Below are positions 6,582 to 15,405 of a stretch of DNA of 27,652 bases, in pieces. Position 1 is the first letter of the stretch; the number at the start of each line of letters is the position of its first letter. Source of the stretch: an uncultured Lachnospiraceae bacterium (GTDB lineage: Bacteria > Bacillota > Clostridia > Lachnospirales > Lachnospiraceae); NCBI GenBank assembly GCA_900554925.1, contig USJG01000013.1:1-27652 (forward strand). The letters are read 5' to 3'. Under the pieces are notes generated by a model. That model did no database searches. It saw only the letters and a list, made by a program, of their open reading frames with translations, and was not told the origin of the DNA. A program made the position numbers and the translations under genes.

Positions 6582-6683
6582 GAAAAAATGTAATAAGTAT
6601 AAATGGAGAATGCTGTTTTTGTATAACATGTCGGAAATGTATGAGATTATTGATAAAAAATTCTAGTATTTTTTGGGGGTATA

Positions 6684-6692
6684 TGTTATAAT
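6684..6692 (+). promoter_or_regulatory. Extended -10 promoter of tig
   Basis: TGTTATAAT (6684-6692) is a perfect -10 with the TGn extension. No good -35 lies 16-18 bp upstream, which is acceptable for an extended -10 promoter. The tig start codon is about 80 bases downstream. Confidence 0.6.
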
Positions 6693-6774
6693 CGTAAAAT
6701 GACTGCAACCGAACACTAATTATGAAATAATGAATGATATAAGAACATATGATTTTTAAGGAGGATGTACTAGA

Positions 6775-8061
6775 ATGAGCGTACAGGTTGAAAAACTGGA
6801 AAAGAACATGGCGAAGCTTACAATTGAAGTTTCCGCTGAAGAACTGGAAGGGGCATTACAGAGAGCTTACTTAAAAAACAAAAATAAGATCAGTGTTCCC
6901 GGTTTCCGTAAGGGAAAAGTACCACGCCAGATGGTAGAAAAAATGTACGGACCGGAAATTTTTTATGAGGATGCAATCAATGCATTAATTCCTGAAGAAT
7001 ACGAAAAGGCAGTGGAAGAGTGTGCGGAGGATATTGTATCTTCCCCCGCAATTGATGTGACTCAGATTGAAAAGGGCAAGCCCTTTATCTTTACCGCAGA
7101 GGTTGCTCTTAAGCCTGAAGTAAAGCTTGGCAAGTACAAAGGCGTTAAGGTAGAGAAGGTAGATGCTGTCGTAACAGAGGAAGAAGTAGAGGCCGAGATC
7201 AATAAGGAAAGAGAAAACAATGCAAGAAATATTGAAGTAACTGACAGACCGGTAAAAGACGGCGATATGACAGTGCTTGATTTTGAAGGCTTTGTAGATG
7301 GCGTTGCTTTTGAGGGCGGTAAAGGTGAAAACTATCCCCTTACCATTGGCTCCGGCGCCTTTATCCCAGGCTTTGAAGAACAGTTGGTGGGAGCGGAAAT
7401 CGGCAAGGAAGTGGATGTGAATGTTACCTTCCCGGAGGATTATCAGGCAGAAGAGTTAAAGGGCAAGGCTGCTGTATTTAAATGTACTGTTAAAGAAATC
7501 AAGGAAAAAGAGCTTCCTGCGCTGGATGATGAGTTTGCAAGCGAGGTTTCAGAATTTGATACTCTTGAGGAATACAAGGCAGATGTTAAGGCTAAACTGA
7601 CAGAAAAGAAGGAAAAAGAAGCTAAGGATGCCAAAGAAGCTGCTGTTATCGAAGCAATTATAAATGATTCAGATATGGAAATACCTGATGCAATGCTGGA
7701 AACACAGCAGAAGCAGATGGTGGATGAGTTTGCACAGAGAATCCAGATGCAGGGCTTATCCATGGAGCAGTACCTCCAGTTTACAGGCGCAACCTATGAC
7801 AAGATGGTTGAGCAGGTTAAGCCCCAGGCCGAAAAGAGAATTAAAACCAGACTGGTGCTTGAGGCTATTGTGAAAGCTGAAAATCTTGAAGCTTCCGAGG
7901 AAGAATTTGAGGAAGAGATCAAGGTTATGGCTGAAACCTACCAGATGGAACCTGACAAGGTAAGGGAAATGCTTCCTGATAAGAGCGCAGCAGAGATAAG
8001 GGAAGACATTGTAGTAAGAAAAGCTGCGGAATTTGTAGTGGAAAATGCAAAAGAAAAATAA
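6775..8061 (+). CDS. tig: Trigger factor (ribosome-associated chaperone)
   Basis: Trigger factor binds the ribosome exit tunnel and shields nascent chains; it also has peptidyl-prolyl isomerase activity. The 428-residue protein shows the N-terminal ribosome-binding domain with signature GFRKGKVP (43-50), the FKBP-type domain (about 155-245, DGDMTVLDFEGFVDG onward) and a helical C-terminal substrate domain. Length is normal. A strong AAGGAGG precedes ATG 6775. It heads the tig-clpP-clpX-lon block, which is common in Firmicutes, and is separated from clpP by a terminator hairpin. No CtsR or CIRCE operator was seen upstream. Confidence 0.97.
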   Translation: MSVQVEKLEKNMAKLTIEVSAEELEGALQRAYLKNKNKISVPGFRKGKVPRQMVEKMYGPEIFYEDAINALIPEEYEKAVEECAEDIVSSPAIDVTQIEKGKPFIFTAEVALKPEVKLGKYKGVKVEKVDAVVTEEEVEAEINKERENNARNIEVTDRPVKDGDMTVLDFEGFVDGVAFEGGKGENYPLTIGSGAFIPGFEEQLVGAEIGKEVDVNVTFPEDYQAEELKGKAAVFKCTVKEIKEKELPALDDEFASEVSEFDTLEEYKADVKAKLTEKKEKEAKDAKEAAVIEAIINDSDMEIPDAMLETQQKQMVDEFAQRIQMQGLSMEQYLQFTGATYDKMVEQVKPQAEKRIKTRLVLEAIVKAENLEASEEEFEEEIKVMAETYQMEPDKVREMLPDKSAAEIREDIVVRKAAEFVVENAKEK

Positions 8062-8103
8062 TCTTAAAATAATTAAAAATCTATTAATTCAAAAGCAAAA
8101 AGA

Positions 8104-8132
8104 TTGCAAAAGAATGATGCATGAATTATGAT
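8104..8132 (+). promoter_or_regulatory. Predicted promoter of clpP
   Basis: TTGCAA (8104-8109), a 17-bp spacer and TATGAT (8127-8132) form a plausible sigma-A promoter 43 bases after tig. A terminator hairpin at 8180-8209 lies between this promoter and clpP, so transcription from it must pass the hairpin. Confidence 0.5.
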
Positions 8133-8179
8133 GTCAGTAATAAGTGATGTGACGGATGATTTGCAATGATGAATATGGT

Positions 8180-8209
8180 TTCCTGCGGTTATGCCGCAGG
8201 AACTCTTTT
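8180..8209 (+). terminator. Terminator-like hairpin between tig and clpP
   Basis: TTCCTGCGG (8180-8188) pairs perfectly with CCGCAGGAA (8194-8202) around TTATG, followed by CTCTTTT. It can end tig transcripts or act as an attenuator in a clpP leader. It is flanked by near-identical repeats GATGATTTGCAATG (8155-8168) and GATGATTGCAATG (8216-8228). It lies inside an upstream extension of the clpP reading frame, which argues against that longer start. Confidence 0.75.
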
Positions 8210-8258
8210 CGATATGATGATTGCAATGGGACCTTTGACAGGTAAGGAGGATATGGCG

Positions 8259-8849
8259 ATGAGTTTAGTACCTTATGTCATTGAACAGACAAGTAGGGGT
8301 GAGCGTTCCTACGATATTTATTCAAGACTTTTGAAGGAAAGAATTATCTTTTTAGGTGAAGAAGTAAATGATGTTACAGCAAGTCTTATTGTGGCACAGA
8401 TGTTGTTTCTGGAAGCAGAAGATCCCGAAAAGGATATTCAGTTCTATATTAACAGCCCCGGCGGAAGCGTAACAGCAGGCATGGCAATTTATGATACCAT
8501 GCAGTATGTAAAGTGTGATGTATCTACCTATTGTATGGGTATGGCTGCCAGCATGGGTGCTTTTTTGCTTTCCGGAGGAACGAAAGGAAAAAGACTGGCC
8601 CTTCCCAATGCAGAGATTATGATTCATCAGCCTTTAGGCGGAGCCCAGGGTCAGGCAACAGAAATTGAAATTGCGGCAAAGCATATTTTGCAGACCAAGG
8701 AAAAGCTGAATAAGATTCTGGCTGAAAATACAGGCAAGGATTATGATGTAATTGCGGCAGATACAGAGAGAGATAACTGGATGACTGCTGAGGAAGCGAA
8801 AGAATATGGTCTGATTGACAGGGTTGTCTATAAGCGTGCAGACAATTAA
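8259..8849 (+). CDS. clpP: ATP-dependent Clp protease proteolytic subunit
   Basis: ClpP forms the 14-subunit serine-protease barrel that degrades substrates fed by ClpX or ClpC. With start 8259 the protein has 196 residues, the standard length, and the catalytic residues are Ser98 (GMAAS), His123 (MIHQP) and Asp172 (ERDNW). The frame is open from 8166, but that would translate the terminator hairpin; AAGGAGG at 8244-8250 is eight bases before ATG 8259 and the product begins MSLVPYVIEQT as in other ClpPs. clpX follows 23 bases downstream and probably shares its mRNA. Confidence 0.96.
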   Translation: MSLVPYVIEQTSRGERSYDIYSRLLKERIIFLGEEVNDVTASLIVAQMLFLEAEDPEKDIQFYINSPGGSVTAGMAIYDTMQYVKCDVSTYCMGMAASMGAFLLSGGTKGKRLALPNAEIMIHQPLGGAQGQATEIEIAAKHILQTKEKLNKILAENTGKDYDVIAADTERDNWMTAEEAKEYGLIDRVVYKRADN

Positions 8850-8872
8850 TTAAACGTTAAGAGGTAGGGAAG

Positions 8873-10129
8873 ATGGCAGGAAAAGGTTCAGACAATATCA
8901 GATGTTCCTTTTGCAACAAGACACAGGATCAGGTAAAAAAGCTGATTGCAGGTCCCGCAGGAGTATATATCTGTGATGAATGCGTGGAAATCTGTGCGGA
9001 TATTGTGGAAGAAGAGTATGAAGAGGCGGAAACAGAAGAAACAGAGCTTGATATTAATCTGTTAAAGCCAGTAGAAATCAAGGATTTTCTGGACGATTAT
9101 GTAATCGGACAGGAGGAAGCCAAGAAAGTTTTAGCGGTTGCGGTTTACAATCATTATAAGAGAGTAATGGCTCCTGAGGATATAGATGGGGTGGAGCTGC
9201 AGAAGAGTAATATTATTATGGTAGGGCCTACAGGTTCCGGCAAAACCTATCTTGCACAGACCCTTGCCAAAATAATAAACGTACCCTTTGCCATTGCAGA
9301 CGCCACTACTCTTACAGAAGCCGGCTATGTGGGTGAGGATGTTGAGAATATTCTTCTTAAGCTGATACAGGCAGCCGATTATGATGTGGAGAGAGCCCAG
9401 CTTGGCATTGTTTATATTGATGAAATTGATAAGATTACTAAGAAGAGCGAAAATGTATCCATAACCAGAGATGTATCCGGTGAAGGCGTACAGCAGGCAC
9501 TTTTGAAGATTGTTGAGGGAACTATAGCCAGCGTTCCGCCTCAGGGAGGCAGAAAGCACCCTCATCAGGAACTGATACAGATTGATACCTCCAATATTCT
9601 GTTTATTTGTGGCGGCGCATTTGACGGACTGGAGAAGATTGTTGAGAACAGGTTAAACCGTAATTCTATAGGCTTTGACGCGGAAATCGCAAGTAAAAAT
9701 AACCGCAACATCAGTGAACTTTTAAGTGAGGTGACGCCTCAGGATCTGGTAAAGTTTGGCCTTATTCCCGAATTTGTTGGACGTGTTCCGATCAACGTAT
9801 CATTACAGGGGCTGGACGAGGAGGCACTGATAAAAATATTAACTGAGCCTAAGAGCGCTCTCGTAAAGCAATATCAGAAGCTGTTTGCTTTTGATCATGT
9901 GAAGCTCAGCTTTGAACAGGATGCAGTGGAAGCAATTGCAAAGCAGGCATTTGAGCGCAAAACAGGAGCCAGAGGACTTCGCTCTATCATGGAAAAGGTT
10001 ATGATGGACGTTATGTATCGGATTCCATCTGACGAGACAATTGAGGAGTGCGTTATTACCAGAGGTGCAGTGGAAGGAACCAGCGAACCGCTGTTGATTC
10101 ACAGAGAGGTAATGCGCAAGGCAAGATAA
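8873..10129 (+). CDS. clpX: ATP-dependent Clp protease ATP-binding subunit ClpX
   Basis: This AAA+ unfoldase recognises substrates and threads them into ClpP. The 418-residue protein has an N-terminal C4 zinc domain (Cys11, Cys14, Cys34, Cys37), Walker A GPTGSGKT (118-125), Walker B IVYIDEID (Asp183, Glu184) and the ClpP-docking loop IGF at 266-268. The C-terminal small AAA domain carries the TGARGLRS sensor-2 region. The start follows GAGGTAGGG. It is directly downstream of clpP and followed by a terminator. Confidence 0.97.
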   Translation: MAGKGSDNIRCSFCNKTQDQVKKLIAGPAGVYICDECVEICADIVEEEYEEAETEETELDINLLKPVEIKDFLDDYVIGQEEAKKVLAVAVYNHYKRVMAPEDIDGVELQKSNIIMVGPTGSGKTYLAQTLAKIINVPFAIADATTLTEAGYVGEDVENILLKLIQAADYDVERAQLGIVYIDEIDKITKKSENVSITRDVSGEGVQQALLKIVEGTIASVPPQGGRKHPHQELIQIDTSNILFICGGAFDGLEKIVENRLNRNSIGFDAEIASKNNRNISELLSEVTPQDLVKFGLIPEFVGRVPINVSLQGLDEEALIKILTEPKSALVKQYQKLFAFDHVKLSFEQDAVEAIAKQAFERKTGARGLRSIMEKVMMDVMYRIPSDETIEECVITRGAVEGTSEPLLIHREVMRKAR

Positions 10130-10141
10130 CAACACAGACTT

Positions 10142-10167
10142 AAAATGCCGCCGTCAGGCGGCATTTT
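10142..10167 (+). terminator. Intrinsic terminator after clpX
   Basis: AAAATGCCGCC (10142-10152) pairs perfectly with GGCGGCATTTT (10157-10167) around a four-base loop. The stem is GC-rich with A and T flanks, so it can work both ways. lon begins 28 bases later, so lon depends on readthrough or a promoter I could not identify. Confidence 0.8.
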
Positions 10168-10195
10168 GTGATAATAGGGGAACAGAGGATAAATT

Positions 10196-12550
10196 ATGAA
10201 TGATTACAGGGCCAATGTGGGGAAGATGCTTACCATACCCCTGATCCCGCTCAGGGGTATGACCATATTACCGAGTACGGTAATACATTTTGATTTTAAC
10301 AGGGAAAAATCTGTTAAGGCGCTGGAGTATGCAATGATGGGAAGCAGAAAGCTTTTTCTGGTGTCGCAGAAGGATGCGGGAGTTGATGAGCCGGAAGAAG
10401 AAGACCTTTATCGCGTCGGAACCATTGCTGCCATCAGGCAGATCACCAAGCTGCCAAATAAGATAGTCAGGGTGCTTGTGGAAGGAACGGACAGAGGCAT
10501 TTTGCAGCAGGTTGACAGGGAAAACACAAAGTTTCTGGAAGCCTTTGTGGAGACTGCTGAAGATATGGAAACAGAGGATGGGGAGGATGAGGTTCTTAAA
10601 GAGGCAATGCTGAGGCAGCTTAGGGAATCCTTTGCATTGTTTGCACTGCACTATCCAAAGATCGACAAGAACGCAGTACAGCGATATGCTTATATTAACG
10701 ATCCGGGAAGCCTCATGGATCAGATTGCCATGAATCTTCCTGTCAGTTTTGAAAAAAAACAGCAGGTACTGGAAGCAGTTTCCATTAAGAGCCGTTATGA
10801 TATTTTATGCGGATACCTGCTGGGCGAGATAGAAATTGCCAAAACCAGAGAAGAACTGGCCGCCAGGATGAGAGAACGGATCGATAAAAACCAGAAGGAA
10901 TATCTGCTCAGAGAACAGCTTCGCTATATCAGGGAGGAACTGGGAGAAGAAAATTCCTTTTCTGAGGCAGATCAGTTTGAAGAAGAACTTGAAAAGCTTA
11001 AGGCATCTGAGGAAGTGAAAGAAAAGATCAAAAAAGAAATTTCACGGTTCAGAAATCTTTCTGAAAGCAGCTCGGAGAGTGCTGTGGAACGGGCATATAT
11101 TGAGACGCTGTTAGAGCTTCCCTGGGATAAAGCATCGGAAGATAATGAAAATATGCAGCAGGCCAGGGATATTCTGGAGAGAGAGCATTATGGATTAGAA
11201 CAGGTAAAGGAACGCATTTTGGAGTTTCTGGCAGTCCGCTGTCTTACAAGGAAAGGAGAAAGCCCGATTATTTGTCTGGTGGGGCCTCCGGGAACCGGAA
11301 AAACCTCCATTGCCAAAAGTGTTGCTAAAGCATTGAATAAAAAGTATGTGAGAATTTGCTTAGGGGGCGTAAGAGATGAGGCGGAAATAAGAGGCCATCG
11401 CAAAACCTATGTGGGTGCCATGCCTGGACGGATTGCGGCGGGATTAAAGCAGGCAGGAGTAAAAAATCCGCTTATGCTGTTAGATGAAATTGATAAAGTG
11501 AGCAACGATTACAAAGGGGATACCTTTTCAGCGCTGTTAGAGGTGCTGGACGGAGAGCAGAATATAAGATTCCGGGATCATTATGTGGAAGTTCCCCTGG
11601 ATCTGTCAGAGGTTTTATTCATTGCAACAGCGAATACCACCCAGACTATCCCCCGTCCGCTGTTAGACCGTATGGAAATTATTGAAGTAAACAGTTACAC
11701 GGAAAATGAGAAATTCCATATTGCCAGGGAGCATCTTCTGAAAAAACAGATGGAGAGAAATGGTATTACCAAAAAGATGCTTTCCATCCATAACAGCGCT
11801 CTTAAAAATATGATCACTTATTACACGAAAGAGGCCGGCGTCCGCGAGCTGGAGAGAAAAATTGGCGATGTTTGCCGGAAAGCTGCCAAGGAAATTCTGG
11901 AAGCAGGGGAAGCCGGTACAGAGGTTGAAAGAATTAAGGTGACCGCCTCTAACCTGGAGAAATATCTTGGAAACCGTAAACACAAAGTAGCGAAATCAAA
12001 CAGGGAACCGCAGATAGGAATTGTAAGAGGTCTTGCGTGGACAAGCGTAGGAGGCGATACTCTTCAGATAGAGGTTAACAGGATGCCGGGAAAGGGCGAT
12101 GTCCAGTTAACTGGTCAGATGGGCGACGTTATGAAAGAATCGGCCATTATCGGAATCAGCTATGTGCGCTCTATAGGGGAAGAAAATCATATTCAGCCGG
12201 AAGTATTTAAAGAGAGTGATTTCCATATACATATTCCTGAAGGGGCAGTTCCCAAGGACGGTCCTTCTGCAGGAATTACCATGGCAACCGCAATCTTTTC
12301 GGCAATTACTGAAAAAAGAGTGCGCAGTGACATTGCCATGACAGGGGAGATCACTTTAAGAGGAAGAGTGCTTCCGGTTGGCGGTCTGAAAGAAAAGATT
12401 CTGGCGGCAAAGATGGCAGGAATGAAAGAAGTTCTTGTACCCTGTGATAATAAAAAGGATATTGAAGAAATTCCACAGGAGATTAAGGAAGGGCTTACCA
12501 TTATCTATGTAAAGGATATGAAAGAAGTTTTAAAACATGCGCTTTTATAA
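10196..12550 (+). CDS. lon: ATP-dependent protease La (Lon)
   Basis: Lon is a cytoplasmic homo-oligomeric AAA+ protease for misfolded and regulatory proteins. The 784-residue protein has the N-terminal LON domain (about 13-210), a coiled region, the AAA+ module with Walker A GPPGTGKT (363-370) and Walker B LMLLDEIDK, and the C-terminal protease domain. The catalytic dyad is Ser691 in PKDGPSAG and Lys734 in GGLKEK, with the usual 43-residue spacing. AGAGGAT precedes ATG 10196. It sits between clpX and ysxC as in many Firmicutes. It is a standard LonA, not the membrane-anchored LonB. Confidence 0.97.
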   Translation: MNDYRANVGKMLTIPLIPLRGMTILPSTVIHFDFNREKSVKALEYAMMGSRKLFLVSQKDAGVDEPEEEDLYRVGTIAAIRQITKLPNKIVRVLVEGTDRGILQQVDRENTKFLEAFVETAEDMETEDGEDEVLKEAMLRQLRESFALFALHYPKIDKNAVQRYAYINDPGSLMDQIAMNLPVSFEKKQQVLEAVSIKSRYDILCGYLLGEIEIAKTREELAARMRERIDKNQKEYLLREQLRYIREELGEENSFSEADQFEEELEKLKASEEVKEKIKKEISRFRNLSESSSESAVERAYIETLLELPWDKASEDNENMQQARDILEREHYGLEQVKERILEFLAVRCLTRKGESPIICLVGPPGTGKTSIAKSVAKALNKKYVRICLGGVRDEAEIRGHRKTYVGAMPGRIAAGLKQAGVKNPLMLLDEIDKVSNDYKGDTFSALLEVLDGEQNIRFRDHYVEVPLDLSEVLFIATANTTQTIPRPLLDRMEIIEVNSYTENEKFHIAREHLLKKQMERNGITKKMLSIHNSALKNMITYYTKEAGVRELERKIGDVCRKAAKEILEAGEAGTEVERIKVTASNLEKYLGNRKHKVAKSNREPQIGIVRGLAWTSVGGDTLQIEVNRMPGKGDVQLTGQMGDVMKESAIIGISYVRSIGEENHIQPEVFKESDFHIHIPEGAVPKDGPSAGITMATAIFSAITEKRVRSDIAMTGEITLRGRVLPVGGLKEKILAAKMAGMKEVLVPCDNKKDIEEIPQEIKEGLTIIYVKDMKEVLKHALL

Positions 12551-12587
12551 AAACAGATATTTGTAAGACTTCGGAATGGGGATTAAA

Positions 12588-13196
12588 ATGATAATAAAAA
12601 ATGTAAATCTGGAAACGGTATGCGGCATCACAAGCAAACTTCCGGAAAATGAACATATGGAGTTTGCCTTTGCAGGAAAGAGCAATGTGGGAAAATCATC
12701 TTTAATCAATGGGCTTATGAACAGAAAATCACTGGCAAGAACCAGCGCCCAGCCAGGCAAGACCCAGACCATTAATTTTTATAATATTAATGACCAGATG
12801 TATTTCGTGGATTTGCCGGGCTACGGCTATGCTAAGGTAAGTGAAGCGGAAAAGGCTAAGTGGGGAAAAATGATAGAAAATTATCTCCACAAATCCAGGC
12901 AGTTAAAGGCGGTATTCCTTCTGATCGATATCAGACACGAACCCTCCGGCAATGACAGGATGATGTATGACTGGATATTAAATCAGGGATTTGAACCGAT
13001 CATTATAGCCACCAAATCAGACAAGATCAACCGCAGCCAGGTGCAAAAGCATATCAAGATGATAAAGGAAGGGCTTAAGGTCGTAAAAAACACGATCGTT
13101 ATTCCCTATTCGGCACAGACGAAGCAGGGGCGCGAAGAAATCTATGAATTATTGGATTCTTATCTTGAGGCAGGAGCAGAGCCTGATCCTGCGTAG
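12588..13196 (+). CDS. ysxC: Ribosome-biogenesis GTPase EngB/YsxC/YihA
   Basis: This small GTPase is needed for assembly of the large ribosomal subunit. The 202-residue protein has G1 GKSNVGKS (30-37), the G2 threonine region with PGKTQTINF, G3 DLPGYGYA, G4 TKSD and a G5 SAQ. ATG 12576 is also in frame but has only a weak GGA directly before it; ATG 12588 has GGGG six bases upstream, so I prefer it. lon ends 37 bases upstream, and lon-ysxC is a conserved neighbour pair in Firmicutes. Confidence 0.93.
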   Translation: MIIKNVNLETVCGITSKLPENEHMEFAFAGKSNVGKSSLINGLMNRKSLARTSAQPGKTQTINFYNINDQMYFVDLPGYGYAKVSEAEKAKWGKMIENYLHKSRQLKAVFLLIDIRHEPSGNDRMMYDWILNQGFEPIIIATKSDKINRSQVQKHIKMIKEGLKVVKNTIVIPYSAQTKQGREEIYELLDSYLEAGAEPDPA

Positions 13197-13211
13197 TGAA
13201 AAGGGGCAGAT

Positions 13212-14438
13212 ATGGATGGAAAAGAAAACAGGAGAACTTATTTAAAGGTATTCATAAATCTTGGGATCATGTTGGCTATGCTGCTGATCTGTATTTTTGT
13301 GATACCCAGAATTATTATATTTTTTATGCCATTTGTGGTGGGGTGGATCATTGCCCTTATTGCAAGCCCTCTGGTGGAATTTTTTGAAAAAAAGGTAAAG
13401 ATAAAAAGAAAGGCCAGTTCTGCCTTTGTAATTATTGCGGTAATAGCGCTGGTAATTCTGGCAGGATACCTTCTGGGACTAAAGCTGACCGAACAAATTG
13501 TAGATTTCATTGGTGAGCTGCCGCAAATGTGGGAGGGTATTCAGCATGATTTTGAAGAGATTGGCGAGAAGCTGGATGCAGCAGGCAAGTATCTGCCGAA
13601 AGAATTGGAGATTGCCCTTACCAGTATTACTTCCAACGTGGGAAAATATCTTGGGGATTTTTTCGGAGGTCTTGGCAGTCCTACCATAGAGGCAGTAAGC
13701 CGTTTTACCATGAATCTCCCCTCTATTATCATCGCGATTATCATGACTCTTTTGTCTGCGTACTTTTTTGTGGCGGATAAGGACTATGTGCCAAATCTGC
13801 TTGATAAGGTTATGACAGAATCAATGATGGAACGCTTTCATATGATTAAAAGAGGGCTGGTGCATGCGGTTGGAGGGTATTTTAAGGCACAGCTTAAAAT
13901 TGAGTTCTGGATGTATCTGCTTCTGGTAATTGGGTTTACCATATTAAGAGTAAGATATGCGTTTCTGATAGCGATAGGCGTGGCGTTTCTGGATCTGCTC
14001 CCATTTTTTGGAACGGGGACAGTACTTATTCCCTGGGCAGTCATTAAGTTTTTAAATGGGGATTATACGATGGTGATCGGCCTTTTGATCATCTGGGGCG
14101 TAGGACAGCTTGCAAGACAGCTGATACAGCCGAAAATAGTAGGAGAATCTGTAGGACTTGCCCCTATACCTACGTTGTTTTTACTATTTATTGGTTATAA
14201 AGCAGCCGGCGTTGTGGGAATGATCATTGCAGTTCCCATTGGAATTATTGTGCTTACCATGTACGAGGAGGGCGTCTTTAATACCACAATAAACAGTGTT
14301 AAAATTTTATATGCAAGTTTAAGCAATTTCCGGCATTTGAATGATGCGGATATGAAGCCAGTACAAATATACAAAGAAGAGCAGAAGCGCATAAAGAAAA
14401 GAGAGGAAACAAAAAAGAATGAAAGTAACAGTTTATAA
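13212..14438 (+). CDS. AI-2E family transporter (YtvI-like membrane protein)
   Basis: The 408-residue protein has about eight membrane segments: two at 15-55, one near 68-90, one near 165-190, and a C-terminal cluster from 230 to 355, with a soluble amphipathic stretch between about 95 and 160. This is the layout of the AI-2E transporter family (PerM/TqsA/YtvI). The C-terminal VGESVGLAPIPTLFLLF and GVVGMIIAVPIG regions are typical. The tail is highly charged (KEEQKRIKKREETKK). A GGGGCAG site precedes the ATG. Autoinducer export is not implied; relatives include ion antiporters and sporulation proteins. Its last 20 bases overlap the dehydrogenase gene. Confidence 0.85.
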   Translation: MDGKENRRTYLKVFINLGIMLAMLLICIFVIPRIIIFFMPFVVGWIIALIASPLVEFFEKKVKIKRKASSAFVIIAVIALVILAGYLLGLKLTEQIVDFIGELPQMWEGIQHDFEEIGEKLDAAGKYLPKELEIALTSITSNVGKYLGDFFGGLGSPTIEAVSRFTMNLPSIIIAIIMTLLSAYFFVADKDYVPNLLDKVMTESMMERFHMIKRGLVHAVGGYFKAQLKIEFWMYLLLVIGFTILRVRYAFLIAIGVAFLDLLPFFGTGTVLIPWAVIKFLNGDYTMVIGLLIIWGVGQLARQLIQPKIVGESVGLAPIPTLFLLFIGYKAAGVVGMIIAVPIGIIVLTMYEEGVFNTTINSVKILYASLSNFRHLNDADMKPVQIYKEEQKRIKKREETKKNESNSL

Positions 14439-15405
14439 TTGCCGCAGCTTTGATGAAAAAGAACTGTTTGAAAAGTATGGAAAGGAACTGGGGATGGAGC
14501 TTGTTCTCTGTCCTGACGCGCCGGATAAAGAAAACGCGGTGCTTGCCAGGGGAAGTGAATGTATTGATATTATTACCTCCAAAATGCCGGTAGAGCTTCT
14601 TAAGGTCTTTGCCGGTTACGGTGTGAAATATGTTACGACCAGAACAATTGGTTATGACCATATTGATGTGAAAGCAGCCAGGGAACTTGGAATGACTGTG
14701 GCAAATGCACCATATGGTCCCTGCGGAGTGGCAGATTATACGGTAATGCTGATTTTAATGACCATCCGTAAAATGAAGCGGATCATAGAGCGCACCAATA
14801 TACAGGATTATTCTCTTGCAGGCATTCAGGGCAGAGAGTTAAAGGATTTAACGGTGGGCGTTATCGGTACAGGAAGAATAGGAAGAACAGTTCTTAAGGA
14901 TTTGTCCGGTTTTGGATGCAGGCTGCTTGCTTATGATCTGTTCGAAAATGAAGAGGTAAAAAATTCAGGAGTACCTTATGTAACCTTGGAGGAAATGTGG
15001 AAACAGGCAGATGTGATTACTCTTCATACACCGCTTACTGATGACAATTATCATATGATAAACAGTGAGGTGATTTCCAAAATGAAGGACGGGGTAATGA
15101 TCATAAATACTGCAAGAGGTGGATTGATCGATTCAGCGGCGCTTATTTCGGGAATTGAAAGCGGAAAGATCGGCGGCGCAGGACTTGATGTAGTGGAAAA
15201 TGAATTTGGTTTGTATTATTATGATCATAAATCAGATATACTGAATAACAGAGAGCTGGCTGTTTTAAGAGGATTCCCCAATGTGACGGTAAGCCACCAC
15301 ATGGCTTTTTATACAGATGACTGTGTAGATACCGTGGTAAGGGATTCCCTGCTGGGCTGCCAATATTTTGTGGAAGGAAAGGAAAATCCCTGGGAGGTAA
15401 AGTAA
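14419..15405 (+). CDS. D-2-hydroxyacid dehydrogenase, D-lactate dehydrogenase type
   Basis: The 328-residue enzyme reduces a 2-keto acid with NADH, probably pyruvate to D-lactate. It has the Rossmann motif GTGRIG (150-155), Asp173 at the end of the second strand (NAD preference), and the catalytic set Arg233 (NTARGG), Glu262 (ENEFG) and His294 in HHMAFYT. The HxAFYT pattern and the LYYYD segment favour the D-lactate dehydrogenase subgroup over phosphoglycerate dehydrogenase. The start overlaps the preceding gene by 20 bases and AGAGGA lies 11 bases before it. truA follows with no gap. Confidence 0.88.
   Translation: MKVTVYNCRSFDEKELFEKYGKELGMELVLCPDAPDKENAVLARGSECIDIITSKMPVELLKVFAGYGVKYVTTRTIGYDHIDVKAARELGMTVANAPYGPCGVADYTVMLILMTIRKMKRIIERTNIQDYSLAGIQGRELKDLTVGVIGTGRIGRTVLKDLSGFGCRLLAYDLFENEEVKNSGVPYVTLEEMWKQADVITLHTPLTDDNYHMINSEVISKMKDGVMIINTARGGLIDSAALISGIESGKIGGAGLDVVENEFGLYYYDHKSDILNNRELAVLRGFPNVTVSHHMAFYTDDCVDTVVRDSLLGCQYFVEGKENPWEVK

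Noticed and set aside
6475..6708. A 77-codon minus-strand frame upstream of the TM1266-like gene.
   Set aside because: It runs through the predicted promoter and leader, has AT-rich low-complexity composition (many F, I, Y) and no ribosome binding site. It is best explained as chance in AT-rich DNA.
8166..8258. A 31-codon upstream extension of clpP.
   Set aside because: It would translate a terminator hairpin, has no ribosome binding site, and is not part of the ClpP family; start 8259 has a well-spaced AAGGAGG.
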